A DNA stretch of 64,000 nucleotides. Origin: Cyanobacteria bacterium TGS_CYA1. GTDB taxonomy: Bacteria; Cyanobacteriota; Vampirovibrionia; Obscuribacterales; Obscuribacteraceae. The notes beneath the pieces are model-generated. The model was not told the origin of the DNA. It did not search any database and was given only the letters and a program-made list of their open reading frames with translations. The position numbers and the translations under genes are program-made. Below, in pieces: positions 53,515 to 62,472 of the stretch (its first letter is position 1; every line of letters starts with the position of its first letter). The stretch spans positions 186,001 to 250,000 of the forward strand of contig JAHCIQ010000001.1 of NCBI GenBank assembly GCA_026129135.1, in the 5' to 3' direction.

Positions 53515-54558
53515 ATGTGTGCGTATCAATTCGAAAATAATGAGGCGGGTGTTCGTCCGTCTGACAGTCAGGTGAATCTGGCATTGCTTAACGACGCTTA
53601 TTCAAACCGCGTCATGCAGGCAAATACTTTAATGCCTGCGCAAAATTTCATGCCCGCACAAAATTTTATGCCCGTGCAAAATTTTATGCCTTTGCACAAT
53701 AATATGCAAAACCTTAATGGATATCGTGCCATGGAGTATGTGCCACCGCAGGTAATGCGACAGTTGCAAAATGGAATCCCAGATTTTTCGGCATTCTACA
53801 TTAATCCGATGCAGCAACAACAAAATTATTTCAGACAAATGCAAATGCGCGAAATGATGATGCAAGCTCGTTTTGGGTTTAACCAAAACAATTGTCACTG
53901 TCCCAATTTCGATCCGCGAATGATGCCTCGCTTCCCGCAACGCGAATTCAATCCCATGGAGCGTCCGCGCTGGCGTCATGACTTCCCGCAGCGTGATTAC
54001 CCTCAAAGAGATTTTCCTGAGCGTTTCGAGCATCCTCACAGAAGGCGACGTGAATGGGATCCTGACAGGGATAGACCGCCGGCAAATCGGGATTTTCCGC
54101 GCAGGAGACCACCTAACGATTTACCTCCAAACAATGAAACTCCGCCAAGAAATGGAGAGTTGCGACCCGAGGACGTGCGCAGACGCGACGGTAATACGCC
54201 CATTCCGCAAAACGAGCGGCGAGCTTTGATGATTCTGGCTTTGAAAACTGCTGGAGTCGAGCCAAACGAAGCTAATATTCGTGGACTCAATACCATTATT
54301 GAAAAAGAAAGCGGATGGAAGCCTAATATAGTCAACAACTGGGACTCGAACGCAAAGAAGGGTACTCCATCTAAAGGACTTATGCAGACTATCGGTCCTA
54401 CTTTCAACTCTTATAAAATGGCTGGATACGATGATATCTTGAATCCGTTGCACAATATGATTGCGGGTATCAGATATGCCACCAAGCGGTATGGAAGTTT
54501 GTTGAATGTGCCTGGATTGCGCTCCATGGCGGCTGGTGGTCCTTACAAAGGCTATTAA
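53515..54558 (+). CDS. Lytic transglycosylase-like protein with Met/Pro/Arg-rich N-terminus, 347 aa
   Basis: The ATG at 53515 is preceded by GGAG with a nine-base spacer; a GTG five codons upstream is less suitable. Residues 38-62 hold a 7-residue repeat (MPAQNF-type, 21-bp units), followed by Met/Gln-rich and Arg/Pro-rich low-complexity sequence to about 230. Residues 235-347 resemble an SLT transglycosylase: the catalytic Glu is probably E265 in 'IIEKESGWKP', with 'GLMQTIGPTF' as the second motif and 'NPLHNMIAGIRYA' as the third. It would cleave peptidoglycan glycan strands. No signal peptide is seen, as in the large amidase-like protein just upstream. Confidence 0.75.
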   Translation: MCAYQFENNEAGVRPSDSQVNLALLNDAYSNRVMQANTLMPAQNFMPAQNFMPVQNFMPLHNNMQNLNGYRAMEYVPPQVMRQLQNGIPDFSAFYINPMQQQQNYFRQMQMREMMMQARFGFNQNNCHCPNFDPRMMPRFPQREFNPMERPRWRHDFPQRDYPQRDFPERFEHPHRRRREWDPDRDRPPANRDFPRRRPPNDLPPNNETPPRNGELRPEDVRRRDGNTPIPQNERRALMILALKTAGVEPNEANIRGLNTIIEKESGWKPNIVNNWDSNAKKGTPSKGLMQTIGPTFNSYKMAGYDDILNPLHNMIAGIRYATKRYGSLLNVPGLRSMAAGGPYKGY

Positions 54559-54570
54559 GTTATAATAGCC
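54550..54570 (+). promoter_or_regulatory. Hairpin spanning the stop/start junction
   Basis: GGCTATTA and TAATAGCC (8-bp arms, 5-base loop) cover the transglycosylase stop codon and end three bases before the regulator ATG. No Shine-Dalgarno is visible for the regulator, so the structure may control its translation. Confidence 0.4.
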
Positions 54571-54573
54571 TTC

Positions 54574-55245
54574 ATGGCGCGGATACTTCTGGTCGAAGAC
54601 GACCCGGCAATGTCGGAAATGGTGGTTGAGTTACTCTCGACCAATCACCATATTGTCGAGCCTGTTTATGAAGGCGAAGAAGGGCTCGAGCGTCTGACTT
54701 ATTTTCATTATGATCTGGCAATTCTTGACTGGGTTTTACCTGGATTGTCAGGGTTATCGCTTTGTCAGACTTATCGGCAGAACGGCGGACAAGTACCCAT
54801 TTTGTTTTTGACCGGACAAAGCAATGTCATAAACAAAGTGAAAGCGCTCGATGCTGGCGCCGACGATTATTTGTGCAAGCCGTATAATTACAACGAGTTG
54901 CTTGCGCGCGTCAAAGCACTTTTGAGAAGACCACCGGGTTATATCGAACGAGTGCTGGAGTCTGGAGGCATTAGTCTTGATCTCGACGCCTGCACTGTCA
55001 CCATGGATGGTGACAAAATTCAAATGCCACCAAGTGAATTCGCTCTGCTTGAATTGTTCATGAAAAATCCCGGTCGGGTTTATAGCTCGGACGAGTTAAT
55101 GCAACGAGTTTTTAAAACGGAATCAGAAGCTACGGACGAAGCCGTGCGCCAGCGCGTTTTGCGCTTGCGCAAGAAAATTTCGTCTCAAGGCAAAGAGTCA
55201 CCAATCAAAACGGTGAAAGGATTAGGATATAAGTTTGAAATTTAG
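54574..55245 (+). CDS. OmpR/PhoB-family response regulator, 223 aa
   Basis: The receiver domain (1-118) has the acidic pair D9-D10, phosphoacceptor D52 ('LAILDWVLP'), T80 and K102 ('CKPYNYNELL'). A winged-helix DNA-binding domain (about 128-223, ending 'TVKGLGYKFEI') follows. It regulates transcription after phosphorylation by a histidine kinase; the nearest kinase, at 47895, is on the opposite strand. Its 3' end overlaps the first of three TPR genes by 11 nt, linking it to their expression. Confidence 0.93.
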   Translation: MARILLVEDDPAMSEMVVELLSTNHHIVEPVYEGEEGLERLTYFHYDLAILDWVLPGLSGLSLCQTYRQNGGQVPILFLTGQSNVINKVKALDAGADDYLCKPYNYNELLARVKALLRRPPGYIERVLESGGISLDLDACTVTMDGDKIQMPPSEFALLELFMKNPGRVYSSDELMQRVFKTESEATDEAVRQRVLRLRKKISSQGKESPIKTVKGLGYKFEI

Positions 55246-56536
55246 TATTTGGAAACCCGTTCTATCGTTTGCAATTATTTTAAATTGTGCTCCACATGCA
55301 ATGGCAAAAGTGAATTTGCCTTTTCCACAGGATTATAAGACCGCCTACGCGTACTTAGATATGGGAGAGTTTTCGCAGCTCGCGTCCATTGCCGAAATGC
55401 AAATAAAGAAGGGCGGCAAAGTGGATCCAAAATGGTATGAATATCTTGCTTTAGCCAAGATACATGACGATTTGAATAAAGATTCTTTCAAAGCTTTTGG
55501 TCCAGCAAGAATGGCTGCGCGTATGCAGCCTAACAATGCGCATGCAATTTCGACTCTGGCTATGACACTTTGTTTCATGCAAAAGTATAGTGCGGCGATT
55601 GACCTTGCCCGCAAAGCCGTGGAGAAGGATCCCAAAGATGGTCGAAATCATGCCGTTCTTGCTTATGCATTGATTTTGACAGACAGGAGCGACCCGGTCG
55701 CGCCAGAAGAGCTCAATACTGCTATAAAGCTTGCTCCTGGCGAAATCGATGTTAATTATATGGTCGATGCGTACAGTCAGATTACTACACAAGACAAACA
55801 AATCGACGCCGCTTTCGCTCGCTGGCTCAAATACAGGCCAAAATCTGCTTACGCGTATTACCGGCTCAGCGATTTTCATAAGGATAATCACGAAGACAAA
55901 CAAGCAATAGAAAACGCTCAGAAAGCGCTTGTGATAAATCCCGGTTTCGAAGCGCCAGCGCGAGTGCTCGCGCGTATTTATTATGAGCGTAAACAGTGGC
56001 AAAAAGGCGTTGATTTGCTTACTAATTTATTGAAGCATACACCTGGAAACTATCATACTCACGGTCGTCTGGGCATGTTTTATGCAGAACTCAACCAGCC
56101 CCATAAAGCAGTAGAACATTTGAACACTGCAATTGCGCAATTAGTCCCTGAAAGTGATCCAAACAAGTTTTATAAGTCTGCTCGCAATATAGAACGCAAT
56201 AATCTGTCGTTTTACACGATATGGTGGCAAACTCGTGCAGCTGAATATGCCAAGAGCGGACAGTTTGAAAAAGGGGTCAGCTCGCTTTCTGACTTGTTGA
56301 GCATCTTGCCTGATAATTCAATGGCTTTGTATACTCGCTCGCAAGTGTATGCAAGAGCTAAAAAGTATCCAGAAGCATTGCGTGATTTGAATGCGCTTGT
56401 GAGAATGGATCCCGATGTGTCAGAGTGGTATAAAGCAAAGATTGATGTCTTGAAGAAAATGGGAAAAAATGAAGAAGCCCTGAAAGTCCAGAAAGAGCAT
56501 TTTTCTATCGAGAAGTATGGTTCGAAACAGCACTAG
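55235..56536 (+). CDS. Secreted TPR protein, first of three tandem paralogues, 433 aa
   Basis: A TTG start lies inside the regulator gene with AGGA about seven bases ahead. A signal peptide (about 1-24, ending HAMAK) precedes ten or so TPR-like hairpins that fill the protein ('AISTLAMTLCFMQKYSAAID', 'GRLGMFYAELNQPHKAVEHL', 'LYTRSQVYARAKKYPEALRD'). The ending 'MDPDVSEWYKAKIDVLKKMG' is shared with the next two genes. Likely an exported protein-binding scaffold; partner unknown. Confidence 0.85.
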   Translation: MKFSIWKPVLSFAIILNCAPHAMAKVNLPFPQDYKTAYAYLDMGEFSQLASIAEMQIKKGGKVDPKWYEYLALAKIHDDLNKDSFKAFGPARMAARMQPNNAHAISTLAMTLCFMQKYSAAIDLARKAVEKDPKDGRNHAVLAYALILTDRSDPVAPEELNTAIKLAPGEIDVNYMVDAYSQITTQDKQIDAAFARWLKYRPKSAYAYYRLSDFHKDNHEDKQAIENAQKALVINPGFEAPARVLARIYYERKQWQKGVDLLTNLLKHTPGNYHTHGRLGMFYAELNQPHKAVEHLNTAIAQLVPESDPNKFYKSARNIERNNLSFYTIWWQTRAAEYAKSGQFEKGVSSLSDLLSILPDNSMALYTRSQVYARAKKYPEALRDLNALVRMDPDVSEWYKAKIDVLKKMGKNEEALKVQKEHFSIEKYGSKQH

Positions 56537-57824
56537 TATTTATCTTTTTATCGCCCTGAGTTTGTTTGCTCAAGCAAACAATGGCATTTTACTTGCAAAG
56601 ATTTCTCCAGCCGACCAGAACAAAGTCAAAACTCTGCAAGGGCTGGGTGATTCGAGTGCGGTTCAATTCGTGCATGAAAAAATAAAGCAAGGAAAAGATT
56701 TAAACGAATGGAACGAAACGCTTGCAGTGATTGGAATTAGCAATGGACATCTTAAAGCTGGCGATATTTATTTTGAGGCTGCTCGCAATTTTGCTCGAGC
56801 GGAGCCTGAAAATCCAAGAGCTTTAGCTACTTTTGCTCTTGCACTAGCTTTGATAGGCAAAGCAGATGCTTCGCTAAAGTTATCAAAACGCGCTTTGCAA
56901 TTGGATCCTAAAAATGCAAGAGCGCTTGTTGCGCAGGCTCATATCTTAAGTAATCAGGGTTCGGAGTTCGAACTTGTTAAAGAGATTATAGGAAAGGCGG
57001 TTAAGCTTGCACCAAAGGATCGCGAAGTAAATTTCATAGCCTATCGGTTATATCAAAAATTGTTAGAAGATGATGCTGCCGAAAAAGCGCTTGATCGTAT
57101 CATTGAAGCAAATCCTAAAGATGCAAGCGCTTATGTTCAAAGAGCCTGGTATTTTAAAGACATACGTGATTTCAAGCGAGCAGCTGACGACTGTCAGAAA
57201 GCGGTAAACATCAATCCCAAATATGAGGGAGCTTTATATTTGCAGGGGCGCATGCTTCATCATTTGGAGCGTTGGCAGGATGCAATCGCTGCTTACAACA
57301 AGATTATTCAGATCAAAAAATCCAACGAAGAAAGCTATATTGGTTCACCTAGCGAGACTCGATTGGCAGAGTGTTATGCTGCGCTTGGTCAAAATCAAAA
57401 AGCGATTGAAAGATATTCAATAGCTATAAAGCACATGAGTCCGGAAAAAACAGATGCTGTTTTTAGTAAGGCTTCTATACACATGAATAAGAAATCGAAA
57501 GAAGATTATATCAAGTCCTGGAGCTCGCGTGCGCAGCTTTACGCAAAAAGTGGACAAATGGATCGCGCCATCAAGGATAGTACCGGTTTGCTTGCCGTGT
57601 TCCCCAAAAATCCTACTGGTTTGCACGAGCGTGCTAACGAATATCAGAAAGCTGGAAAATATGAGCTTGCGCTCAAAGACGTAGAAACGCTTATCTCAAT
57701 CGATCCAGATGTAGCGGTCTGGTATCGAACAAAAGTGGATCTTTTAAAGAAAATGGGACGCAAGGACGAAGCTCAACGGTTTGAAAAGCAATCAAATTCT
57801 CTGGAGAAATTTGGCATCAAATGA
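56517..57824 (+). CDS. Secreted TPR protein, second tandem paralogue, 435 aa
   Basis: The ATG lies 20 nt inside the previous gene. A signal peptide (about 1-27) is followed by TPR units throughout ('RALATFALALALIGKADASL', 'ASAYVQRAWYFKDIRDFKRA', 'LYLQGRMLHHLERWQDAIAA'). The terminal block 'IDPDVAVWYRTKVDLLKKMG' matches its neighbours. It overlaps the third copy by four bases. The run has the look of tandem duplication followed by divergence. Confidence 0.85.
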   Translation: MVRNSTSIYLFIALSLFAQANNGILLAKISPADQNKVKTLQGLGDSSAVQFVHEKIKQGKDLNEWNETLAVIGISNGHLKAGDIYFEAARNFARAEPENPRALATFALALALIGKADASLKLSKRALQLDPKNARALVAQAHILSNQGSEFELVKEIIGKAVKLAPKDREVNFIAYRLYQKLLEDDAAEKALDRIIEANPKDASAYVQRAWYFKDIRDFKRAADDCQKAVNINPKYEGALYLQGRMLHHLERWQDAIAAYNKIIQIKKSNEESYIGSPSETRLAECYAALGQNQKAIERYSIAIKHMSPEKTDAVFSKASIHMNKKSKEDYIKSWSSRAQLYAKSGQMDRAIKDSTGLLAVFPKNPTGLHERANEYQKAGKYELALKDVETLISIDPDVAVWYRTKVDLLKKMGRKDEAQRFEKQSNSLEKFGIK

Positions 57825-59122
57825 AAAAATCGCTTCAAAAGCGGATTTTGCTTCTGGTATCGATGTCGCTTTTGCAAGCTGCACCGGTATCTTCTTACTC
57901 TAATCCCGAGCTTGCAAAAATAGACAAATTCATTGATGCTGGGCGTTTTGGTCAAGCACGCGACATCATCAAAAAATTGATCAATTCGAAAAATCCATCA
58001 CCTGAGGCACTCGAATTCTATCCCATAGCTATTTTTTTCGATAATGCAAGCGTTATGGATACAAGAGCGTTTGCGTGTGCTCGCGATGCTGCAAGAATGA
58101 ATCCCAAGAACGCGCATATCATGGCTACATATGCGCTTGTTTTGTGCGAACTGAAAAAATATGAAGATGGTATCAAAATAGTAAATCGGGCAATTGCCTT
58201 AGATCCAAAGGATGGGCGTTCCCACGCAATCGCTGCTTACTTGTATAAAAAAGTGGAAGATACACCTGCTGCTAACAGTCAAATGGAAGAGGCTCTGCGT
58301 CTCGATTCTAAAAGTCGCGATGTGAATTATCTAGCTGCAAAATTTTATTGGGAAGAAATAGAAGGAAACAAAGTCGAGGAATGCTATAAACGATGGTTGA
58401 AAAATCAACCGAATTCGGCTCTGGCACATTATAAAACTGCGCTTTATTACAGGGATCTGAGACGAAATGAAGAAGCAATTTCAGAATGCAAGAAAGCGAT
58501 TGCGCTCAACAATGAATTTATGCTCGCTCGTGGGTTGTGGCAGGGAATTCTTCTTAAACAAAAGCGGTATAAGGAGGCAGCTGAACTTATTACTACTTTT
58601 ATGAAAATTTCATTTCAATCGTTTGTCACTTATAGTGACCGAGCCGAGTGTTACGCTAACACAAACGAGCCTCAAAAAGCGATTGACGATTACACCAAAG
58701 CTATTGATTTGCGCACTCCTGCGATTGCAAAGGTAGGTCTGGTCGAGGCGGCGAAAAAAATGGACAAACCGCAGAAGAAAGACCAGTTATCCTGGTGGGT
58801 TGCTCGAAGCCAGCAGTATTCAAAAATTCAAAAACACAAACAAGCAATTGATGACCTGAATCTCTTGATCGCCGCGTTTCCAACCAGTCCCAGTATTGTT
58901 TACGCTCGCGCAAAAGCTTTTGACGCTGCCAAAAAATATCCAGAGGCGCTCAAAGACGCCGATACACTTATTGCGCACGACCCTGACGTTACTCAATGGT
59001 ACCGATTCAAAGCCGAAATACTAAAGAAGATGGGACGCGCGGCTGAGGCAAAAGATTATTTGAAACGAGCCGATTCTGTGGAATCGAGTGGCAAATCGCC
59101 CACTGGGCGAGGTATTTTATAA
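57821..59122 (+). CDS. Secreted TPR protein, third tandem paralogue, 433 aa
   Basis: The ATG overlaps the previous stop (ATGA). A signal peptide (about 1-27, ending PVSSYS) precedes the same TPR array ('IMATYALVLCELKKYEDGIK', 'ALAHYKTALYYRDLRRNEEA', 'TYSDRAECYANTNEPQKAID'). It closes with 'HDPDVTQWYRFKAEILKKMG'. It is the last gene of the regulator-TPR operon; a strong terminator lies about 170 nt downstream. Confidence 0.85.
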   Translation: MKKSLQKRILLLVSMSLLQAAPVSSYSNPELAKIDKFIDAGRFGQARDIIKKLINSKNPSPEALEFYPIAIFFDNASVMDTRAFACARDAARMNPKNAHIMATYALVLCELKKYEDGIKIVNRAIALDPKDGRSHAIAAYLYKKVEDTPAANSQMEEALRLDSKSRDVNYLAAKFYWEEIEGNKVEECYKRWLKNQPNSALAHYKTALYYRDLRRNEEAISECKKAIALNNEFMLARGLWQGILLKQKRYKEAAELITTFMKISFQSFVTYSDRAECYANTNEPQKAIDDYTKAIDLRTPAIAKVGLVEAAKKMDKPQKKDQLSWWVARSQQYSKIQKHKQAIDDLNLLIAAFPTSPSIVYARAKAFDAAKKYPEALKDADTLIAHDPDVTQWYRFKAEILKKMGRAAEAKDYLKRADSVESSGKSPTGRGIL

Positions 59123-59141
59123 CTACGTATTTCCACGTACA

Positions 59142-59167
59142 CGTATGTCACAGTGATGTAACATACG
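59142..59167. repeat. Inverted repeat CGTATGT-N12-ACATACG
   Basis: Seven-base arms 20 nt after the last TPR gene. There is no T-run, and the function is unclear. The rest of 59168-59290 shows no gene or recognised RNA. Confidence 0.4.
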
Positions 59168-59290
59168 AGCATTAACTTAAGAGTATCGAAAGCGACACAA
59201 CACACCTCAGAGAGATTTAGCTTCCATAGCCGTTTGCATAAAACAAAATTTTTTCAGGGAGCGGAATCGACAGGGGAAAGGACAAACAAG

Positions 59291-59315
59291 AGCCAGCGGG
59301 AACGCTGGCTTTTGT
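59291..59315 (+). terminator. Rho-independent terminator after the TPR operon
   Basis: AGCCAGCG-GGAA-CGCTGGCT followed by TTTTG: a perfect 8-bp GC-rich stem, four-base loop and T-run. Short A-rich sequence on the other side would also allow some minus-strand termination. It separates the TPR operon from the sirtuin gene. Confidence 0.85.
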
Positions 59316-59380
59316 CATTGTGCGTTTCAAACTTATCACCAATATGTTAGGTTGAAATACTGGGTGTTGGAGGATTAGTG

Positions 59381-60217
59381 ATGCAGACATTCTCAACTCG
59401 GGAATTAGAAAGAATTGCAGAGCGGGCCGCAAGGCATCTCAAGCGGGCGGATGCGATACTGATAGGCGCTGGCGCTGGAATGGGCGTTGATTCAGGACTG
59501 CCAGACTTTAGAGGCGAAAACGGCTTCTGGAAAGCATATCCGCCCTTTAGAGGCAGAAAATATTCCGAAGTTACAAGCCCGACTATGCTCGATGAAAACC
59601 CCGAACAGGCCTGGGGCTTTTTCAGTCACTGCATGGTCATGTATCGAAACACCGCTCCTCATAAGGGATATGAGACACTTCTTGAGTGGACCAAAAAACA
59701 TTTTGAAAACTATTTTGTTTTCACGAGTAACATAGACGGGCATTTTGCTAAAACTGGCTTTGATTCAGAGCTCATATATGAAATTCACGGTAATACTCAC
59801 TATCTGCAATGTGGCAGAGGGCTTGAGTGTTCGCGCGAAATATGGCAGGCGGGTGATTTGAACTTGCGCGTAGATGAGGAAACCATGCGGGCGTTGGACG
59901 ACCTGCCTCGATGTCGTTTGTGCGGGTATATGGCACGCCCCAATATATTGATGTTTGGAGATCGAGCTTTCAATCCACTGCGAACAGTAGACCAGGAATA
60001 CTTATATAAGAAGTGGCGACGCAAGAACGAGCTAGCTTGTATCGTGGCTATCGAATTCGGTGCTGGTGAGGCAGTGCCTACTGTTAGATATGAATGCCAG
60101 CGCCTGGGCAGACCACTTATCAGGGTCAATCCGGTAGATTACAAAGCTGATTATGACTCAGTTTCTTTTCCTGCTAATGCGGCGGTGGCCATCGATTTAC
60201 TCAATCAATATCTTTGA
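59381..60217 (+). CDS. Sir2-family NAD-dependent protein deacylase, 278 aa
   Basis: GGAGG lies seven bases before the ATG. The NAD-binding 'GAGAGMGVDSGLPDFRG' (29-45), 'TSNID' (115-119) and catalytic H136 in 'EIHGN' are intact. C144, C150, C178 and C181 can bind the structural zinc. The late motif, normally 'GTS..V.P', is changed to 'EFGAGEAVPT', so nucleotide or acyl preference may differ from typical sirtuins. It would remove acyl groups from lysines using NAD+. The several GNAT genes in the window are possible opposing enzymes, by inference only. Confidence 0.88.
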   Translation: MQTFSTRELERIAERAARHLKRADAILIGAGAGMGVDSGLPDFRGENGFWKAYPPFRGRKYSEVTSPTMLDENPEQAWGFFSHCMVMYRNTAPHKGYETLLEWTKKHFENYFVFTSNIDGHFAKTGFDSELIYEIHGNTHYLQCGRGLECSREIWQAGDLNLRVDEETMRALDDLPRCRLCGYMARPNILMFGDRAFNPLRTVDQEYLYKKWRRKNELACIVAIEFGAGEAVPTVRYECQRLGRPLIRVNPVDYKADYDSVSFPANAAVAIDLLNQYL

Positions 60218-60349
60218 CTCTGGGGAAAACACCATAAACTCTTTTTGTACTTCGTACTTTCCCTAAATACACAAGCCCGGGCATTTTGTAACCTAATGAT
60301 TGAAAGCTCTGACTGGCGTTGGGGCAATGCAATAAGCAGGTTAATAAAA

Positions 60350-60973
60350 ATGCAAAATTTACAGCACGCCCAATCGATGGCTCATCCTGGTCTGATTCAA
60401 TCTCTGGTCCTCCCTGGCACTACAGGCGGTGCAGAAGCCGAGCTGAAACAAGACATTGTAAGAGAAAGCGGGTCGAGTCACCTGATTCGTCTTATTAAAC
60501 GATTGTCTGTTAGACGTAATCTGGCAATGATGACGATGCTCGAAGTGGGATGTGGAACAGGGCATTTTTCTATTCCCTTTGCGCAACAGCTGGGCGGCAT
60601 GATAGTGGTTGGCACCGACCGCTCCAAACAGCTTATTGAACTTGCAAGAGCGAAGAATGATTCTCACCTGGTAATTTGGGAAGAACAGGATCCTAACGCT
60701 CTCACGCACGATGGAGAATCTTTCGACGTGGTTTTTGTCTCCAATATTCTAGACAAATTTGATTTTCCAATGGACGTTATTCGTCAGTGTTCCCGAGTGC
60801 TCAAACCGGGTGGATTGCTGATTTCGCACTATGGAATTCTGTCTGGATTCCCCGACTGCAATATACTTGTCGAGTCTTATTTTGGACGAGTAGGCATTGG
60901 TCCGGTCAAATCTGTCTCGCGCGAATTCGAGCATGGATTCCAGGCTTTGACCACGTACGGTCGCAAAATCTAG
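60350..60973 (+). CDS. SAM-dependent methyltransferase, 207 aa
   Basis: Class I Rossmann methyltransferase: motif I 'LEVGCGTGHF' (64-73), the acidic ribose-binding residue in 'VVGTDRSKQL', and post-I 'FDVVFVSNILDKFD', followed by 'VLKPGGLLISHYG'. The start is taken as the ATG at 60350 with AGG about nine bases ahead; earlier in-frame starts lie in sequence that does not look coding. The protein is short at the C-terminus and ends 14 nt from the convergent MBOAT gene. Substrate unknown. Confidence 0.8.
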   Translation: MQNLQHAQSMAHPGLIQSLVLPGTTGGAEAELKQDIVRESGSSHLIRLIKRLSVRRNLAMMTMLEVGCGTGHFSIPFAQQLGGMIVVGTDRSKQLIELARAKNDSHLVIWEEQDPNALTHDGESFDVVFVSNILDKFDFPMDVIRQCSRVLKPGGLLISHYGILSGFPDCNILVESYFGRVGIGPVKSVSREFEHGFQALTTYGRKI

Positions 60974-60987
60974 ACTCATGCTGAAAC

Positions 60988-62472
60988 TTAGAACTGGAAA
61001 TAAATGAACTGAGGCGAGAAATCAGGCGACCAGATGAATAGCACTATGAGTAGTGCTGCAAGATAAACTGGTTTGAACGCGGGTATTTGTCTGCCCAATA
61101 AATTGAGTTTGAAATCGGGCATGACGCCTGGGATTTCTTTGGATTTTGCAACGACTAGCTGCATGGCGTAGGTTCCAACCAGGATGAATGGCAGGAGGGG
61201 ATAAAGCATATTGGTGTCGGTAGTGGCTAAGATACTGGGCTGCCACCAACCCATCGCATTTTGAGCAGTATCTATAAAGAGGACCTTTTTCATTACTGTC
61301 CATGCCACATTCATATCGGGTGAGCGCATGAATACAAGACTCAAGCACCATGCGTGCATTGTGAGGAACACAGCAAAAACGTGATAATACTTGGTTTTAA
61401 CGATGCGCTCTAACCATGGTTTGGTTTGGTAGAACTTCTGCCAGCCTCTGTGGATGACCATGAAAAGTCCGAGCGTTCCGCCCCAGAAGCCATAATGCAA
61501 AGCGGCTCCGTGCCAGAATCCACCAATAATCATGGTGAGCATGATGTTGCGGTAAGTCAGTAATTCGCCACCTTTGCTTCCGCCCATCGGGATGAACAGA
61601 TAATCGCGCAACCAGGTAGAGAGTGAAATATGCCAGCGTCTCCAGATTTCGGAAATGGAGCCCGCCAGATATGGCAAATTGAAGTTGAGAGGAACTTTGA
61701 ATCCAAGTATCTGTGCCGAACCGCGAGCGATATCGGTATAACCGGAAAAATCGAAATAGCCTTGCCAGGCGAAGCAATAAAGCGCAAGCCAGAGGTCGGC
61801 GCTTGTGACGAGATCGGGATGGGCGAAGCATCGGTTCACTACCAGAGCGAAATTGTCTGCCATCACCACTTTTTTGAATAAGCCGAAAAGTATCAGTTCG
61901 ACGCCTTCGTCAAAATCTTTGCGGGTGAGCTTTTGCTCCTTGTGTAATTGAGGAATGAAGTCGGCATATCGCTTAATAGGACCAGCAATTTGCGTAGGGA
62001 AAAAACTTGGAAAGAGCGCGAATTCCATGAACGATTTAACTGGTTTGGCACCGCGATAAATCTCGAACAGATAGTGAATGAACTCGAAAACGAAGAATGA
62101 AATTCCAAGGGGAAGAATAATATCGACTGTGAAATTTGGCAGCGGTGGCTGACCTACAGCTTTTGCCGCATCTGAAATTACATCGTGCACAAAATAGGCG
62201 TATTTGAAAAAGCCCAGGATAATGACATTAAGGGCGATACCAAGCCCAAAGACCAATTTTTTCTTTTCGGTGGCGCGCTCGACCCAAAAACCCAGAAAAT
62301 AATTGAGTGCGGTCAAGCCCAAAATGAGCAGACCGTATTCCCATTTCCAGTACATGTAAAAGACGTAACTGGCAATGAGCAAAAGCGGTGTTCTGAATTT
62401 AAATGGCGTCTTCCAATAAATAAAGAAAACTGCCGGTAAAAAGATCATGTAAGCGAGGCTATTAAAGAGCAT
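60988..62472 (-). CDS. MBOAT-family membrane O-acyltransferase (AlgI/DltB-like), 494 aa
   Basis: Begins MLFNSLAYMIFLPAVFFIYW, the classic N-terminus of AlgI-like proteins, at the ATG at 62472 with GGGGA eight bases ahead. About ten or more membrane segments are present. The conserved 'WRRWHISLSTWLRDYLFIP' and the catalytic-histidine block 'GGFWHGAALHYGFWG' identify an MBOAT acyltransferase. Such proteins pass acyl groups across the inner membrane to modify surface polysaccharides or lipids. It overlaps the SGNH-like partner by 11 nt, the usual pairing. Confidence 0.92.
   Translation of the reverse strand: MLFNSLAYMIFLPAVFFIYWKTPFKFRTPLLLIASYVFYMYWKWEYGLLILGLTALNYFLGFWVERATEKKKLVFGLGIALNVIILGFFKYAYFVHDVISDAAKAVGQPPLPNFTVDIILPLGISFFVFEFIHYLFEIYRGAKPVKSFMEFALFPSFFPTQIAGPIKRYADFIPQLHKEQKLTRKDFDEGVELILFGLFKKVVMADNFALVVNRCFAHPDLVTSADLWLALYCFAWQGYFDFSGYTDIARGSAQILGFKVPLNFNLPYLAGSISEIWRRWHISLSTWLRDYLFIPMGGSKGGELLTYRNIMLTMIIGGFWHGAALHYGFWGGTLGLFMVIHRGWQKFYQTKPWLERIVKTKYYHVFAVFLTMHAWCLSLVFMRSPDMNVAWTVMKKVLFIDTAQNAMGWWQPSILATTDTNMLYPLLPFILVGTYAMQLVVAKSKEIPGVMPDFKLNLLGRQIPAFKPVYLAALLIVLFIWSPDFSPQFIYFQF

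Noticed and set aside
59168-59290. Structured small RNA between the TPR operon and the sirtuin gene
   Set aside because: Apart from the terminator hairpin at 59291 I see no signature of a known RNA family and no clear promoter.
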